NCBI GenBank assembly: GCA_000181795.3
Contig: CM012955.1
Location: 12,745,594-12,809,593, forward strand
Origin: Trichinella spiralis
Taxonomy: Eukaryota > Nematoda > Enoplea > Trichinellida > Trichinellidae
DNA: 64,000 nt
Direction of reading: 5' to 3'
Position numbers and translations under genes: made by a program. The notes under the pieces were generated by a model. That model saw nothing but the letters and a program-made list of their open reading frames with translations, was not told the origin of the DNA and ran no database searches. Below are positions 10,944 to 24,097 of the stretch, piece by piece; the first letter of the stretch is position 1, and each line of letters starts with the position of its first letter.

Positions 10944-11381
10944 ATCCATTACATATTAAGATATAATTATTTGAGAGTGTTTAATTAAACTGATGTAACT
11001 GATATTCCGAAAAGAAATATTTCCTTTACGATTTTCTCTATGAATTATGTACATTTTTCATAATTTAGCTTTGAATTTATTATAAGTATTAGTTGAATTG
11101 AAAATCGAATATTCATCATCACTTTTTATTACAGGTTTATTTTCAGCCTCATAATCATGCAGTATATTTTGAACTTTTGAAGTTTAGGCTATTGAATTTG
11201 TGTCCGGGTTTTTTAAGTTGGAAGTTGTTTAAAGTTACTATTATTGGGCTTAAAATTTATTTCAATTCAGTTTTGTCTGTTGTTCTGTGGTGCGCTGCCG
11301 CATTGTTGAACTTTTGTTGGTGACATTCAATAACTTATTGCTAGATAACGGAAAATAGAATTTCATTGCTTTCTTTTAGAA
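10944..11381. other. Intergenic
   Basis: AT-rich DNA after the duplicated gene. A TTCTTTTAG acceptor lies two bases before the next start codon, so part of this stretch may be a 5' leader intron. Confidence 0.45.
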
Positions 11382-11723
11382 ATGGAATCGACGAACGTTT
11401 TTTATGATGATTTTTTTCGTGCTTTTTGTATTTTTGTTGTTGTTATTGGCTTAGTGGCAGCGCTTGGTATGCTACTGTCCTGCAGTATTGTAAGAAGTAT
11501 GAAGCGCTTGAACGGGAAAGACGAAGCAGCAGTGAATGGGGATGCTTAATGTGAATATTGGTTTCCCACAGAGCATTCCAATTCCATGGAATTATCAGCT
11601 GGTTTTGTTCATTATGTTCCAAGTGATGCATCTGTGTTCACTTCTGAATATCAGACAAGATTTTCTTCTGCTACCACTGGAGTTGGAGTAAATATTGAAG
11701 TAGATGGTGAATTTTTGGAGTAA
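11382..11723 (+). CDS. Small single-pass membrane protein, about 99 aa
   Basis: Exon 11382-11531 encodes 50 residues with a strong hydrophobic segment (FCIFVVVIGLVAALGMLL, residues 15-32) followed by the basic stretch VRSMKRLNGK, so a type III or signal-anchor topology is likely. A 42-nt intron (11532-11573, GTGAAT...CAGAG) joins it in frame to 11574-11723, which adds an Asn/Ser/Thr-rich, acidic-ended tail (EVDGEFLE) and a TAA stop. Unspliced, the first exon would end at 11549 after 55 residues. A splice acceptor (TTCTTTTAG) sits 2 nt before the ATG, as at a 5' leader or trans-splice site. The family is not recognised. Confidence 0.5.
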
Positions 11724-13843
11724 TCTGGCATAGATTGTTTTTTATATAATTAATTGATGTCCTGTTTTCTATTCATCTTATTGATTCTGGTTCTTCCCTT
11801 GCCTGTTTTTTGTTTTGCATTTTATTTCTGTTATCTTAATTACTTTTTCTGAAATTGCTATTTGTATTCCTTAGTATTTGATTTCTTTTATTTCGCATTA
11901 TATACTGTTTTCTTCCGAAAGCATTTATTTTGTTTCGAAAATGATTTTAGAATTCGCCTTTTGACAAGCTTATTTACCTATTTTATCCAGTTGTCTGTTT
12001 GCTTTGTTCGGTTTTGAATGTGTTATTTTGTGCTGTTTTGAATTTGTATTTTAAAAGGTTGTTACTAAATTCTCTGTTTTTAAAATAATACATTGTTATT
12101 TGAAATGTTTTTTATTTAATTTATGATTCGTTGCGTTGCGTTTCTTTGGTATTTTCAGACATTTTATTATCCTTTTACTTTTATAGGTTTCTGTTTTTAT
12201 TGTAACTGAAGCGATTTCATGGATATTTATGTGAAATAAAAAAAGAATAATAGTAACAGTGGATGATTTTAAAGCTGTCAATATTATTTTTCTTGACTTA
12301 CCTTTATTAAATTCTTCGTGCATATTGATTATTACAAATTCAATTTGAGTTCTGCGTTATATGTGAATGCTTATAAACACCATCAAGTTTTTTACTGCCA
12401 ATTATCTTAATTTATGCTAACTGTTGCTAAATTGTATTTTTATGACAGAAGCGTGTTATGACAGTTTGGTTGTTGTCATTCTTATCGTGTAACTTCTTAT
12501 AAATTAGTTTTTCGTTTGTGACTACTTTTAACTGCATTATTCATGTCGATGTCTTTTACATATTATGTATTACCCCACCCATTTATAGTAATAATTTGAC
12601 AAATAAATAACAGTACCAACATTTCAATTAGCCTTTATTCATAAATTACATGATTTTTGATTGTACCTTACGTACTGCAACGTTGTTAATGTATTCCCTA
12701 CTATAATAAAATGAATTTTTCCTCTTTTCTTAATGATCAAAATATGAAACTAAATTAACATGGGAATAAAAATATAACATTGCTTCCAAAAATAGTACTT
12801 TCTCCGAATAATTTAAGCTTAAATTGACCATATTCTTGATAGAAAACAATGTTATTCCTTAGCTGATAGATTATTCTTTATTTGCTTTATAAAATTAAGC
12901 AACTCGTAAATTCGATTTTCTTTAAATATTGCTTTAATGTTTTGAAAAACAGATTCTTAAAATTTGTTTCATTAAAGTTAAGAAAAAGCAGGTAATATGT
13001 ACTGTACAAAAATGTAAAGTAAGTATTTGGAAAATTATTAGTATATTTTTTATGTAACAAAATATGTAATAATAAAAATAATATTTATTTTATCATATAT
13101 GTTACTATTATTTAAATTCTTATTATAACATTTCTTACTGTAGATATTTCTATTTTTGTTTGGGGATATAGTGGAGATTGCGTTTTATTCATAAATATAA
13201 AAACTTCCGTTCATGAATATTTTTGATGCATTTATTTTGGCAGTAGTTTTTACTAAGAAATAAATGCACTCAGTTTACATTAAAATTTTTTCTGAAATTC
13301 TGAAAAATATTTCAAAAGGAGAAGCCTTTATTGTTATTTATGTTATAATGCACAGATTTATAGTAAATTGTTTTAAATTTAATTGTTCAATTATCCCAAA
13401 GTATGAAGATTACTGTATCCTACATGGATATTATATTCTTGAACTTGATGATCTACATGTTGGTACGGTCTTTTTGAGTATGCAATTTATTTCTAGTAAA
13501 GTGTTGGATCGGTGATATTTTTGGGTAAGGTTATAAGAAAAGCTTTTAATTTGTTAACTTATGTCTGTGTACTAGCAATTTTGCCGTATTAAGAATTCAG
13601 TATTCATGAGTATGTGTTTTATAATTTTTCTGTAAGAGTATTTTGTCTGAAAAATTTTCTAGAGTGTTGTTTTTGTTTTGAAGCATTTCATTGTACTATA
13701 TTTAATGTTGAGTGCATGAAACTTAAATTCCGTTTGTAAAATGTTGAATAGAGATGTTTTTTGATTACGATTTTTTATATGTTCACAGTGAAATTTTAGT
13801 ACACTGTGGCTGTTTTTTGGTTTTCCGTTGAATTACGATTGCA
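11724..13843. other. Intergenic, upstream of SIN3
   Basis: Very AT-rich. The longest open frame (13264-13515, 83 codons) has no motif and AT-driven composition. I see no supported gene or RNA. The SIN3 promoter presumably lies in the last few hundred bases. Confidence 0.5.
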
Positions 13844-16089
13844 ATGGATCAAACTTCTAGAAGTTCTCAATCTATAACCACAGTTTCGTCGTCAGTTGGG
13901 TAACGCATGATTATTTCTATTTTTGTCTGAAAAATTAATTGCTGAAATTTAGTATCCCACATCCTATTTATGTTAGCGCAAACCGTAGTTCATCTTATCA
14001 GCCTACATTTCACCCAACAATTCGCCAAATGCCGATATCTAGACCAACCTTTCCATCAACCATATCTGTAGGAAGTTCGTCCCTTAGATCGCAAATGCCT
14101 GCATCAAATTATCGTTGGATGTTGAATTCGAGCGTAGCGACTTGGTAATGTATTCTTGTTTTTTACGTTTTGAAAATTTCGACTTTATTCAAGGTCATTA
14201 ACTTACTTTATCTTACTTTAAAATTGAAGCCACGTTTTTCCATTTATTACGTTTTATTACTTGTTTATTGACATTTTATTTTCATGAGATTATTTTTTTA
14301 TTATTATAAGATTATGTATAGTTTTGTTTACGTTAAAATAACTGTAGGTGATCATTATTATTGCTGAAAAATTACTGTTAGAATGGTTAAACATTTTTGA
14401 CATTTTTATGTGAAACAGTTCTTAATAGTAAACCACTCAGTAAGTGTTGCATCTTTTTAAAGAGTTATAGCTTTCAAGTTTGATATGTTGGTGGCGAGTT
14501 GAATTTTTCAATGATTATTTTATAAATAAATTTAAATGCTGTTGCTGTTTTTACATTTTTCAAAATACATTAAAGTATTACTGACAATTTGAACATTCGA
14601 AATCCAGTAGAATATTTGTTACAGTATGCTATACATTAGGTTGCATTCTGTTTTTTTTATTGTTCTTTAATTGTAAATTTGAGTGGATAAATCATATTTC
14701 ATAAATAATAAGATTTGTGTTATTTATGAATGTATTTTTATGTGTTTTGTGTGACTTTTATATTCGAATTTAATATTTTGAATAGTTCGTCCAGTACACT
14801 TATGCCACCGACTGCACCGCTGGTGCCATCTTCATTTTTCAGCGGTTCGCACGTACAGGCACCGAGTTTTGCTTCAAGTTCGAGCAACTCTGTATTGTCT
14901 CCGGAAGTGTTGGCATATATAGAGAAGGTTCGCGTGCAATTTATGACAAATCCTTCGGTTTATTTGGAATTTTTGGAAACGTTAGAAGAACAACGAAAGC
15001 AAAAGTAAAAAATGAAAATGAAAATGAAAAAAACTTTTAAAAAAGGCTATTTTTAGAATTGACACTCTAACATTTGTAAAGCGGCTACTGAATTTATTTC
15101 TCGACTGTCCACATTTAATTGTCAACATGAAAGATTTGTTACCGTCTGGATTTTGGTTAGACGATCGTTCTAACCATGTGCAACTTATGTGGCCTAATGG
15201 TCAGATGGTGTCGCTTTCTAAAGTGAAATATTGTTTTCCGTTAGCTGTTTATCATTTTTAATTGAGTAATTTTTTTCCAATATTAACAGTCGGATATAAT
15301 TGCTGAACGTCAGGCAGCAACGACCAGTCGTCCTCCAATTGTTAGCAGTGACTCGACAGTAGTTTCAAGCGTAATGCAGGCGGCTAAACAGCCGGCTAAT
15401 CAAGCCGAAGAATTCAACCGGGCGTTGGCTTATGTCAATAAAATCAAGGTTTCTGTGATTTTATTTACTTTTTATTTCATGTAATTCTATGCGCTTTATC
15501 GGTAATGATTGTTTCACAGATGCGCTATGCGAACAAGCCGGAAATTTATTCCCAATTTCTGGAAATTTTAAATTCGTACCAGAAATGCGCCCAACAATCT
15601 TCGATACAGTCGGCTGTGGAAAGGGCGAAGTTTGAGGAAAAGTTGTACAAAACAGTGACCAATCTGTTTTCCCACGATGCGGACTTGCTGTCTGAGTTTA
15701 CTCGATTTTTGCCCACCGCTTCTTCTATTGTTTTGCAAAATTCTCGTTGCGTCAGCGCCGCAATGACCCATTCAAGAGTCGATACCCCGTTGAGATCCGT
15801 AACGGCCATCAAAACTGCCACAAGCGCCATTTCTAAACCATCCTCTGTTATGAATATTGGACCTGGCACATCGACCAAAAGTCAGATGATAAATTTTACA
15901 CTGAAAAATATCCCCAAAGTATGCAAATTATACGTATTATATATTATGGATTCAGGTTAATTAATTTATTTGAATTAGAAGAAAATGAAAGCTGACCCTA
16001 TTTTTATACCGGAAAGTTCAACGAGCGCTCTCACAGAAGAAGATTTTATAGAAAAAGTTTGTCCCAATTGTTAATTAATTGTGATTTTT

Positions 16090-16123
<34 letters not shown>

Positions 16124-19102
16124 TTGAATGATATATCTGATGGACTGAAAACTCATCGTCATTTTATTCATTTTATCCAGTCGCTTTCTGAAAATAAGCT
16201 GAAAGCTGCATTTTTGCTCGAAAGTGTGCAAGTACAATATCAGTGAGTTGCACAGCACATTTCAAAGTCGATTGTTTTACTATTTTTCTGTGTTTTAATG
16301 AAAATTATCTTCTCTGCTAATTTGTTTTCTTTTAGTCAAACTGTTATGGGCGAATGGATCGAACGCGCTTTGAAGACTATAAAATGCAACACGTTCCAAT
16401 GGAATTTAGAGTATAAAAATCTGTGGAAACAGAAGAATCTTCGTGATATTGGTTTGCATTGTTTATTTGTTTTTTTTATTCTTAAACTAATTTGTAAGTG
16501 TATAATATTCAATTTTATTATCAGCATTATCATCCTGGTGGTTTATTGTGGTGGGATTTAAAAGCTAGCAGCTGTGTTTTTATTCACGTTGACTGAAGTT
16601 TTTATTCATCCGTTTTGTTGTTCACTTCAAATTTTACTTTCAAAATAATCTGTCATTTTGGAAGAAATGTATTTAGCTTGTTAAAGAAAAAAATTTATTT
16701 AATAATAAAAAATCTGTTTGCTAAAATGGAATTCAATTAAACTGTTCACTAATGAATGATATGTTATTAGCAGATGTATTTCAAACGGAACGTCAGAGAA
16801 GTATGTGCATGTCTTTAGTTTATCGTATATTAATATTCACAGAGTGTAATATTCCTTTTCTAGTTGTACAATGTTGATTTGAAATGTAATTGTTTGAAGT
16901 GTTAAAAAATATTTTTGAATGTTTGTATTTTTAGAGTTGGCAGAGTTGCAGTATTTGGGTGGCTCTTATTATTTATTGTCCGATGAATATCGTAATAGGC
17001 CAAGAAGTGGAAATTATATCGCTGACAGGGTTTGTGATTTTGTTATAATATATTCGGATTGTGCGATTTTATTTGTAATTATTCTTCATTTTGTGGCAGG
17101 TGCTTAATTATGATTGCTTTGTGGTAGCGATGATGTCGACCGAAGAGCAGTTGTACATGTCTATAAAAAAGACCGCAGCTGAAGAAGCGATGTTTGACGT
17201 GGAAGATGATCGTTATGAGGTATAGGCAGTGATTTTTTGTTTTTTTTCACTGCACAATATGTGATGAATGTTTTTTTGTGTTTGATGGTTTTAGTTGGAC
17301 GCGATTATCAGTATCAATCGGTCGGTTATTGACTCGTTGACTGAAATTCAAGGCAGGCTTGAAAGAATGACCAAGGAAGAGATGAAATCTTTTCGCCTCG
17401 ACGATCGCCTTGGAACAAACTCAGTCAGCGTACCGGCTCGTGCATTGAGACGGTATATTACTGTATAATTTTACAAAAAACAAAAAAAATTTATTCTTCG
17501 AATTAAGAAGAAATGAATTTTGTTTGTTTGTTTATTTATTTGCCGTTGCAGCGTTTTTGGGCGTACATATGAAGAGCTGTTCAACGGATTGAAAATGGTT
17601 CCTCACGCGGCGGTATCTTTAATTTTGGAAGGGTAAAATGACGCCTGCTGACTGTTTTATTATTCGAATGATTATTGATCAAAGTGGGAAAATTCAGATT
17701 ACAAGAAAAAGCTACCGAGTGGAGATCGAGACGCGACTTGCTTAGCCACGATTGGCGTGAATCGAACAAAAAGAATTATTGGAAAGCGTTGGACTCGCGC
17801 GGCATGACGTTCAGGCAGTGGGATTTGCGCCGCATGCGCACCCGGTCTCTGGTCAACGAGATCGAATCCATCCGTGTGAAAGTGACCATAAATTTTTGAA
17901 CCAACAAATTGTTCCTTTACTCTCTCTCTCTCTATATATATGTATATATTCAGCGCAAAGAGAAAGGGATTCGCGACGAAGATGCCGGAAGTCAGATATC
18001 TCTGTTATATCCAGAATGTAGCATTATCGTTTACGATCCGGGTCGTCTGTTGATGCAACAAGTGAAAAAATTGCAAAGTTGGTCTTCTTCTTCTTCTTCT
18101 ATTTTTGTTTCAACATTCAATTTTGTGCCTGTTCTCGTATACAGATATTAATTATCGAAACAAGGAACGAATTCGTTTTGTGCTTCAAGTTGTCGTGCCA
18201 GTGTTGATGGGTATGCCGCCGGATGACGCGCCGGAATCGAATCATGTATTCTTGGAGTTGGGTAATGGTGTTGCTGAGAAATTGTACGATTGTTTTTTGT
18301 TTTTTTTGCACACCGACGCTGTGTTGCAGAAAACACCAAAACTGTAAAAGTGCGAACAAATTCCAGTGGACGACGGGGCAGGGGACGTGGAAGAGGCACC
18401 AGTGTCAGGCGATCGATGAAATCGTCCTGCGAAGATGTCGAAGGCAGGGATGCTGTCCACGAGACTGTCGTCCACAATCCCAGCGAAGAGGACGATGATG
18501 ACGAGAGTTGTTTTTCGAACGTGGCAGCTTATCAATTTCCCATACAGGTGGTAATATCCTGTCCTGCCGTGTGCCGTGTGTCGATGCAAGCAGAATCCCG
18601 CTTGCTTATTATTGTATGGTATACTTTCTTTTCAGGGTGACAACACCAGTGCGTTGCTGTTGTCGCAGCCGTGGTATGTCTTTTTCCGGTTGCACAATTT
18701 GTTCGCGCATCGTTTGGCGAAATTGTTCGAATATTCGCGGAAATTTGTCTGCAATTGCAACAACAAAAAGTTGAAGCATCTCTTTTGGACACCGAAATTG
18801 AAAAAATTTTTCCTCTGCAATTGTAAGTTGGTTGTGTTGTGCGGAAAGAAACCAAGCAACTTTAAAATTTGTATTTTTTTTGTTGTTGGTTTTTTGCAGC
18901 AAAACGAATGGTGAATCCAAAGGAAATTTACAACATGGCCCTGGCGTTGATCATACGGTATTTGGAATGCGAATTGGACAGCGACACTTTTGAAGATGAG
19001 CTGCGTCATTTGTGCACTACACAAGCGATCGAAATGTACACCGTCGACAAGATGGCTCAAATATTGATTCGTCAAGTATGTGTTGTCTCAAGTGAAATTT
19101 TC

Positions 19103-19136
<34 letters not shown>

Positions 19137-20333
19137 ATGTTTTTTTTTAATTTCTTTTCAATGGATTCGCATCTGTTATGTTGTTGCACACTATTTTGTA
19201 GTTGAATTTGATTGTTGGTGATGCACTTTCTGTCAATTTGCTCAAATTGTATGGAAAATTTCGCGAAAAGCAACAAAATACAACTGATCCTGAAGAACGA
19301 CAGAAAAATCAAAGAGAATACGAAATAATGGCTATGAGAAGTTCGACCGATCAAAATCTTTACAAAATTACATTCGTCAGTGTTTTTTTTCTTCTTCTTC
19401 TTATTTCCATTGGTCTATTTTTATTCTAATTTTCATCCTCTCTTTTCTCCACTTGCAGCATCCAGATAGCCGAGCCATCTGTTTCGATTTGGTTACTCAA
19501 GAAAGCTGCAGAATTGCCCAACGAATGAGCTTCCTCATCAAGCCAGAAAGTGCGATAAATCCGCTAAATCCGGTGCTCTCATACTACTTGACCACTTTGA
19601 CTCCTGCCGAGAAGAGACAAATTCAAGGGTACATATGGAAATTGAACCGAATGCCATTCTTATCGTGCAAGTAAGTGTGTTTGATTGAATTATTTTGAAA
19701 CACAATTAATTCATTCTCATATTCCAGGAGAATGGAAATTGCGTTGTATTGCGCAAAAGCTGAAGAGTTTCGTTTGGCTTTCGAGGTTGAAGAATGCGAT
19801 GATTTGGAAGACACCGTTTATGCCGATTTGCACACTGATATCAAATTTCACCCCACATCTACTGCTGAAGAAATTGAAGATGGTATGACAGAAATAGTAC
19901 CAATTCCTGCGCATCCATATTTCACGTGTTTGTCGAAAACGAAAGACTTTTTGATTTGTCGCAGTAACGAATTTGATATCATTGAAAAAGTGAGCATTTT
20001 TTGGTTGTTGTTGTTGTTCATCATTTGTTAATTTAAATTTTATCCATCCGTATTCAGTGTGCATCTATGCAGCGTTCTTTTTTTGAAATTCGTCGAGCTT
20101 GGAATAGTCGGGAAAACGTGATCGAATCTGATGACGCCTTGGCTGCCAGTATTGAGAAATCGCGCATTGACGATTTGTTTTTTGGCAAAGGCAGAGATCG
20201 CTTTGCGCAGAATGGTACTTATAAATTCATCGTACCCGTGAATTTTCGACCGCCCACTAATCAACTGGTGTTATACAGCGACGTTCATCCCTCCAAAATG
20301 GACAATTTTGCATTACCTAATGACATTTTTTAA
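13844..20333 (+). CDS. SIN3: SIN3 transcriptional corepressor (paired amphipathic helix protein)
   Basis: Nuclear scaffold of the Sin3-HDAC complex: PAH domains bind repressors and the HDAC-interaction domain recruits histone deacetylase. Exons: 13844-13890, 13953-14144, 14786-15004, 15057-15222, 15290-15448, 15520-15918, 15979-16056, 16124-16242, 16336-16451, 16771-16800, 16935-17029, 17100-17219, 17295-17452, 17552-17632, 17698-17875, 17954-18077, 18145-18261, 18330-18547, 18636-18822, 18900-19075, 19202-19375, 19459-19670, 19728-19989, 20058-20333. The sum is 3903 nt, in frame, 1300 aa, normal for SIN3. PAH1 is near residues 118-190 (VLSPEVLAYIEKVRVQF) and PAH2 near 250-330 (LAYVNKIKMRYANKPEIY). 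The HDAC-interaction region spans about 510-720, ending RSLVNEIESIR (human SLLNEIESI). SQPWYVFFRLHNLF and PKEIYNMALALIIRYLE match the C-terminal domain. An RG-rich insert (GRRGRGRGRG) precedes the acidic EEDDDDE tract. Exons 1 and 21 use GTCAGT donors; exon 1 is the least certain. Confidence 0.9.
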
Positions 20334-20589
20334 TAATTCATCCGCGTCGGTATTTATCGTTTTTCTTGTACATTGTCAATCGTATTCCGTCCATTTCTAT
20401 CAGCACTTGCCATCAACAGAGCATCCATTACTTACTTACTTACACGCACATACACACACACACATACATGCATGCAGTTTTATATTTTGCACAACTCTTT
20501 ACCATTTTTATTATCAATATACTTGCACTGTCGTTACATTTGAAATTTTCACATACATAATGCAACAAATCAAGTAAGTTAAAGTATCT
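20334..20589. other. SIN3 3' flank
   Basis: Downstream of the SIN3 stop, with a short CA-rich tract at about 20443-20467 (ACACAC/CATACA). Probably contains the 3' UTR. I could not fix a poly(A) site. Confidence 0.4.
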
Positions 20590-21511
20590 CTTTATTATTA
20601 CATTACTATCATATACTGTAATATTATCATTATTACTGCTGCTGTGTTTTTACTTGATCAGATTGATATTGCTGATATGAAAAATTGTTTTGAGTAGGTT
20701 TAAAGTAAAGTGTTTAAAGTCAGCCACACTGGTGGTTGGCTGAACAAATTGTTTCATTTCTTATTTTTTACAAATTTATATTTGATGTTATCGTATTTAT
20801 TTTTACAGAATGTAGAAATGATATATATTACCATCTATAGCCTTGAAAAAAAGTGTTACCATTAAGCACAAGATGCATGCGGTGAAGTGTTGTCCCGCTG
20901 ATCAATAAATACCGTAACATTCGATGAACCAGAAAGCCGAAGCGATTTTGTGCGATTAGTTAGTCAGTTGACTGAGAATTTATTTCTCTCCGATCTGATG
21001 ATTCATTTCTATTCTGTAAAATGTGTATGACTTGATTGTACTTCAACCTGTCAGTGTATAGTATAAGTAAGTGTGATATTTTTCTTCTCTCTGTAATAAA
21101 TTGCTACTGCATTGCTGTGATTATTAAAGTTAAGGAAATGACCTTTTCACGCTCAACCAACCGCGACTGTTGGAAGCTTCAGTAAATTGAAAAATTGCTG
21201 CAGTGATCTTAATCAGATTTGATCAATTTCAAGAAGAACGTTGTACATTTTGTCGTTGATGAGTGGTTGATATAAATTTCAGTTAGCCGATCGTTTGTTT
21301 GGTCCATTTTCACAGGTATGATGGGAAAAGCCTGAATGAACTGAATTGTTGTGAAATATTCAAATAAGTAAATAAACAAACAAAACAACTCGCACTGTGT
21401 TGCAGCGTCGTAGAAGCGGAAGTTGTTTTTTGTTTTTCCTTTTTTAATCATTGAAGAGAATTGTTCGTCTAAAAGCGAAATTGCAACAATTGAATCGGCT
21501 AATTTTTAATT
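20590..21511. repeat. Segmental duplication, copy 1
   Basis: High-similarity counterpart of 24098-25231 with scattered substitutions and small indels. Shared blocks include CAGCCACA or CAGCCACAC near a TGGTTGGCTGAACAAATTG block, ACCATCTATAGCCTTGAAAA, and TTAAGCACAAGATGCATGCG. This copy lacks about 200 bp present in copy 2 (about 24610-24822). It holds an 80-codon minus-strand frame (21209-21451) that is kept in copy 2. No coding evidence beyond that. Confidence 0.85.
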
Positions 21512-22450
21512 GCTTGGTTGTGTGAATGTTATAATTATGGAAGTGTTTTTTAACATTTATGACGCAATTGTATGGACATTTTTATCTTATAGAAACACAG
21601 AATCGAAAACATAGATAGCAAAACAAACAACTGAAATATGGAACGGAGAAAAATTATTTTCAAGTATATTGTAAAAATATAATTATGCAAGTTAATTTAA
21701 AAGTACTGTAATATACAGTATAATAATTGCCAAATCACCGATAAGAAAGTTGCAAAGTAAGAGACCAATCAGAGAAAAGCAAATGTTGTACCCGTAGTTA
21801 ATTTCATTTGAGTGATTTTGTGTGAAGTATAGATCGCGTAGCAAAAGTACAAGTGAACCAAATTGCATCCAGGTAAAAATTTCAATGATGAAACATACTT
21901 TCCTCATGTTTTGCATGAACGATTCTATATCTAAGCAATTTATTTAAGCATTACATTTGAATTGTAACAACAATTAAAAAAGCAAGACAAAATTTCCAAT
22001 TATGTATATATAGTTCAACCGTGTGTTGTGTCAAATAATGAAATTTCAATTTGTTATTAAACTCCGGCGTCTAGACATAACTGTAGAATATGTTCCATTT
22101 TTCAATTTGCACTTGCTTTTTGCATTGAATTTCATTGTTAACAGAACAGGTCGAATATCTCTAAGCGATCAGTGTTTCTATTATGCAAAATATTGTTTTT
22201 CATACAGGATGTTATTTAACTTTACTATCACATTATATTATTTTTCAATTTTGCATCATCCGAGACACCAGGTAAATTAAACTTCTTATGTATCTAATTT
22301 CGTCGCAGTTATCGCACAGTTAGTGTGCTTATATTTTGGTGAAAAGCTTTCTGCGATGAGTTCCATTTATGTAGGGCATTTTTGAATTTTCAAATCTTAA
22401 ATTCAGATATGCGGAGGCGTATTTTGACAAAGTCATTATTTTGTTTTCTA

Positions 22451-22510
22451 TCAGATAGTTTATATTTTGACTGAATTTCAAATGTCAAGGTCATTTCTGA
22501 ATTTTCAAAT
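22451..22510. repeat. 60-bp dispersed repeat, copy 1
   Basis: Begins TCAGATAGTTTATATTTTGA and ends TGAATTTTCAAAT. The same 60 bp recur at 23456-23515 with about five differences. Confidence 0.8.
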
Positions 22511-23455
22511 TGCTGCCAGTAGTTTAATTTGTCACTCTATTTGAATTGTTTCTTCAAATCATTACTTTTTCTGTCTTCTTACAAGTGAACATTTCATATA
22601 AAATGAATTAAATAGCATTTTATTTCTTGTATTTATATTACTTGTAGTATTTAAAATACGCTTAGTTATAAAGATGAAATTAGTGGTTCCGCAATGAGAG
22701 GTGTTTTTATGTTTTGCATGGCTACAATTAAATTTTTTCTCAAACAAAGTGCATTAGTTAAGTAAATAAAGCGCAATGAAAAATGTGCACTAGTGATATT
22801 TATCAGCATAAATGAATAGAATAAAAATTTGCATACGAGGTCGTTTGCTTTATTGACATAATGGAAATAATTTTAGTTTGACACCGTCCGCGGATGGAAG
22901 CACTGCGCTTTTGATTGGAAAATTAACTGAAGACCAATATTGAAGCCAAACATTAGATTTGCTTTCTATTCATTATTATTTTTTGGAATAATTTCTAAAA
23001 AATAATTTTTCAATGAACATCCAAAGACAATGAACATTAACGATGAGAAGATGACGAATTTAGCAGTAAGTGGCAGCTTTTTCATTTTTAAGTTTTAATT
23101 AGTTACCAATACAATTGAGAATCGATATTAAGCATAATTTCTAAACATATTGTATGAAGAATTCTCAAAATCAGATAATAGGTGACATAATAAACGCCAA
23201 ATTTCCGTACAATTAAGATTCATTAAATACACCTTGTACGCATTGTTTATCTATTATTAAAATATGGTCTTTCGAAAATCACCTTTGCAATAGCTATCAT
23301 GTACTTTCAATTGACCATAAGCGAGCTTTTGCTCGAAAATTGTTCACTTAAAATTAGCTTCATTTGAGCTAGTTGGGTTTCCGACTTAAGAAAATTTTCA
23401 GACACACGTAGGTGTGTTTTGTCTAAGTGAATTTTGTTTTGTTATGGCCTTTTCG

Positions 23456-23515
23456 TCAGATAGTTTATATTTTGACTGAATTGTAAACGTCAAGGTCATT
23501 TTTGAATTTTCAAAT
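23456..23515. repeat. 60-bp dispersed repeat, copy 2
   Basis: Same direction as the copy at 22451-22510, about 1 kb apart, with about five mismatches. Both copies lie between the two larger duplicated blocks. Confidence 0.8.
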
Positions 23516-24097
23516 ATAGTCGTTTCCTTATTTGTAAAATTGAACAGTACGTTTCTCCTCTTGATTGCGGCATAGGTTAGAATTGATCTTCAGCAAGAAG
23601 TTCCAATGCACTAAAAACCGGTTTCCAACGCTGCATTATGCAAATAACGATCGCCATAAAAGGTGCCTTATCGTCAGTAAGGGTGCGTTTGTTTGTTTAA
23701 CTTATGTGGCAAATTAAGTAGGGTCGTGAAACGTTTTCTGAATTTATTGTGGCTTTAAATAATTGCTGAAGTCCATTTTCAATTGCTGAAAAGTAATTTG
23801 CTTTTCTACTTGTGTTACTTTTCATCAATAATTGTGTATACTTATATTTTGTAAATGTTTCCTTTCAATTAAAACCCGGTTTATAATTGTATTTCAAAAA
23901 TTAGTTCTCAATTTGTTGTAACGTTTACTAAGTAGTGAAGTGGCAACATATTTGATTTAATATCATTTTTTCAAGTATAGAGAATGGAGCAAAGGAAAAA
24001 AAAATAAAATGCAGTCGACACGAAGCAGAACAAGAAAAGGTAAAAGGTAAACGCGATTTCTTCTGTGTGCTGATTCTGTGAGACTTACACATATTAT

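Larger units (their letters stand above)
21512..24097. other. Gene-poor AT-rich region
   Basis: Between the two duplicated blocks. Apart from one 60-bp repeat pair (22451-22510 and 23456-23515) I see no gene, RNA or element. The longest frames are short and AT-driven. Confidence 0.5.

Noticed and set aside
18117-18920. Minus-strand frames of 80-147 codons opposite SIN3 exons
   Set aside because: Antisense shadows of clearly coding plus-strand exons.
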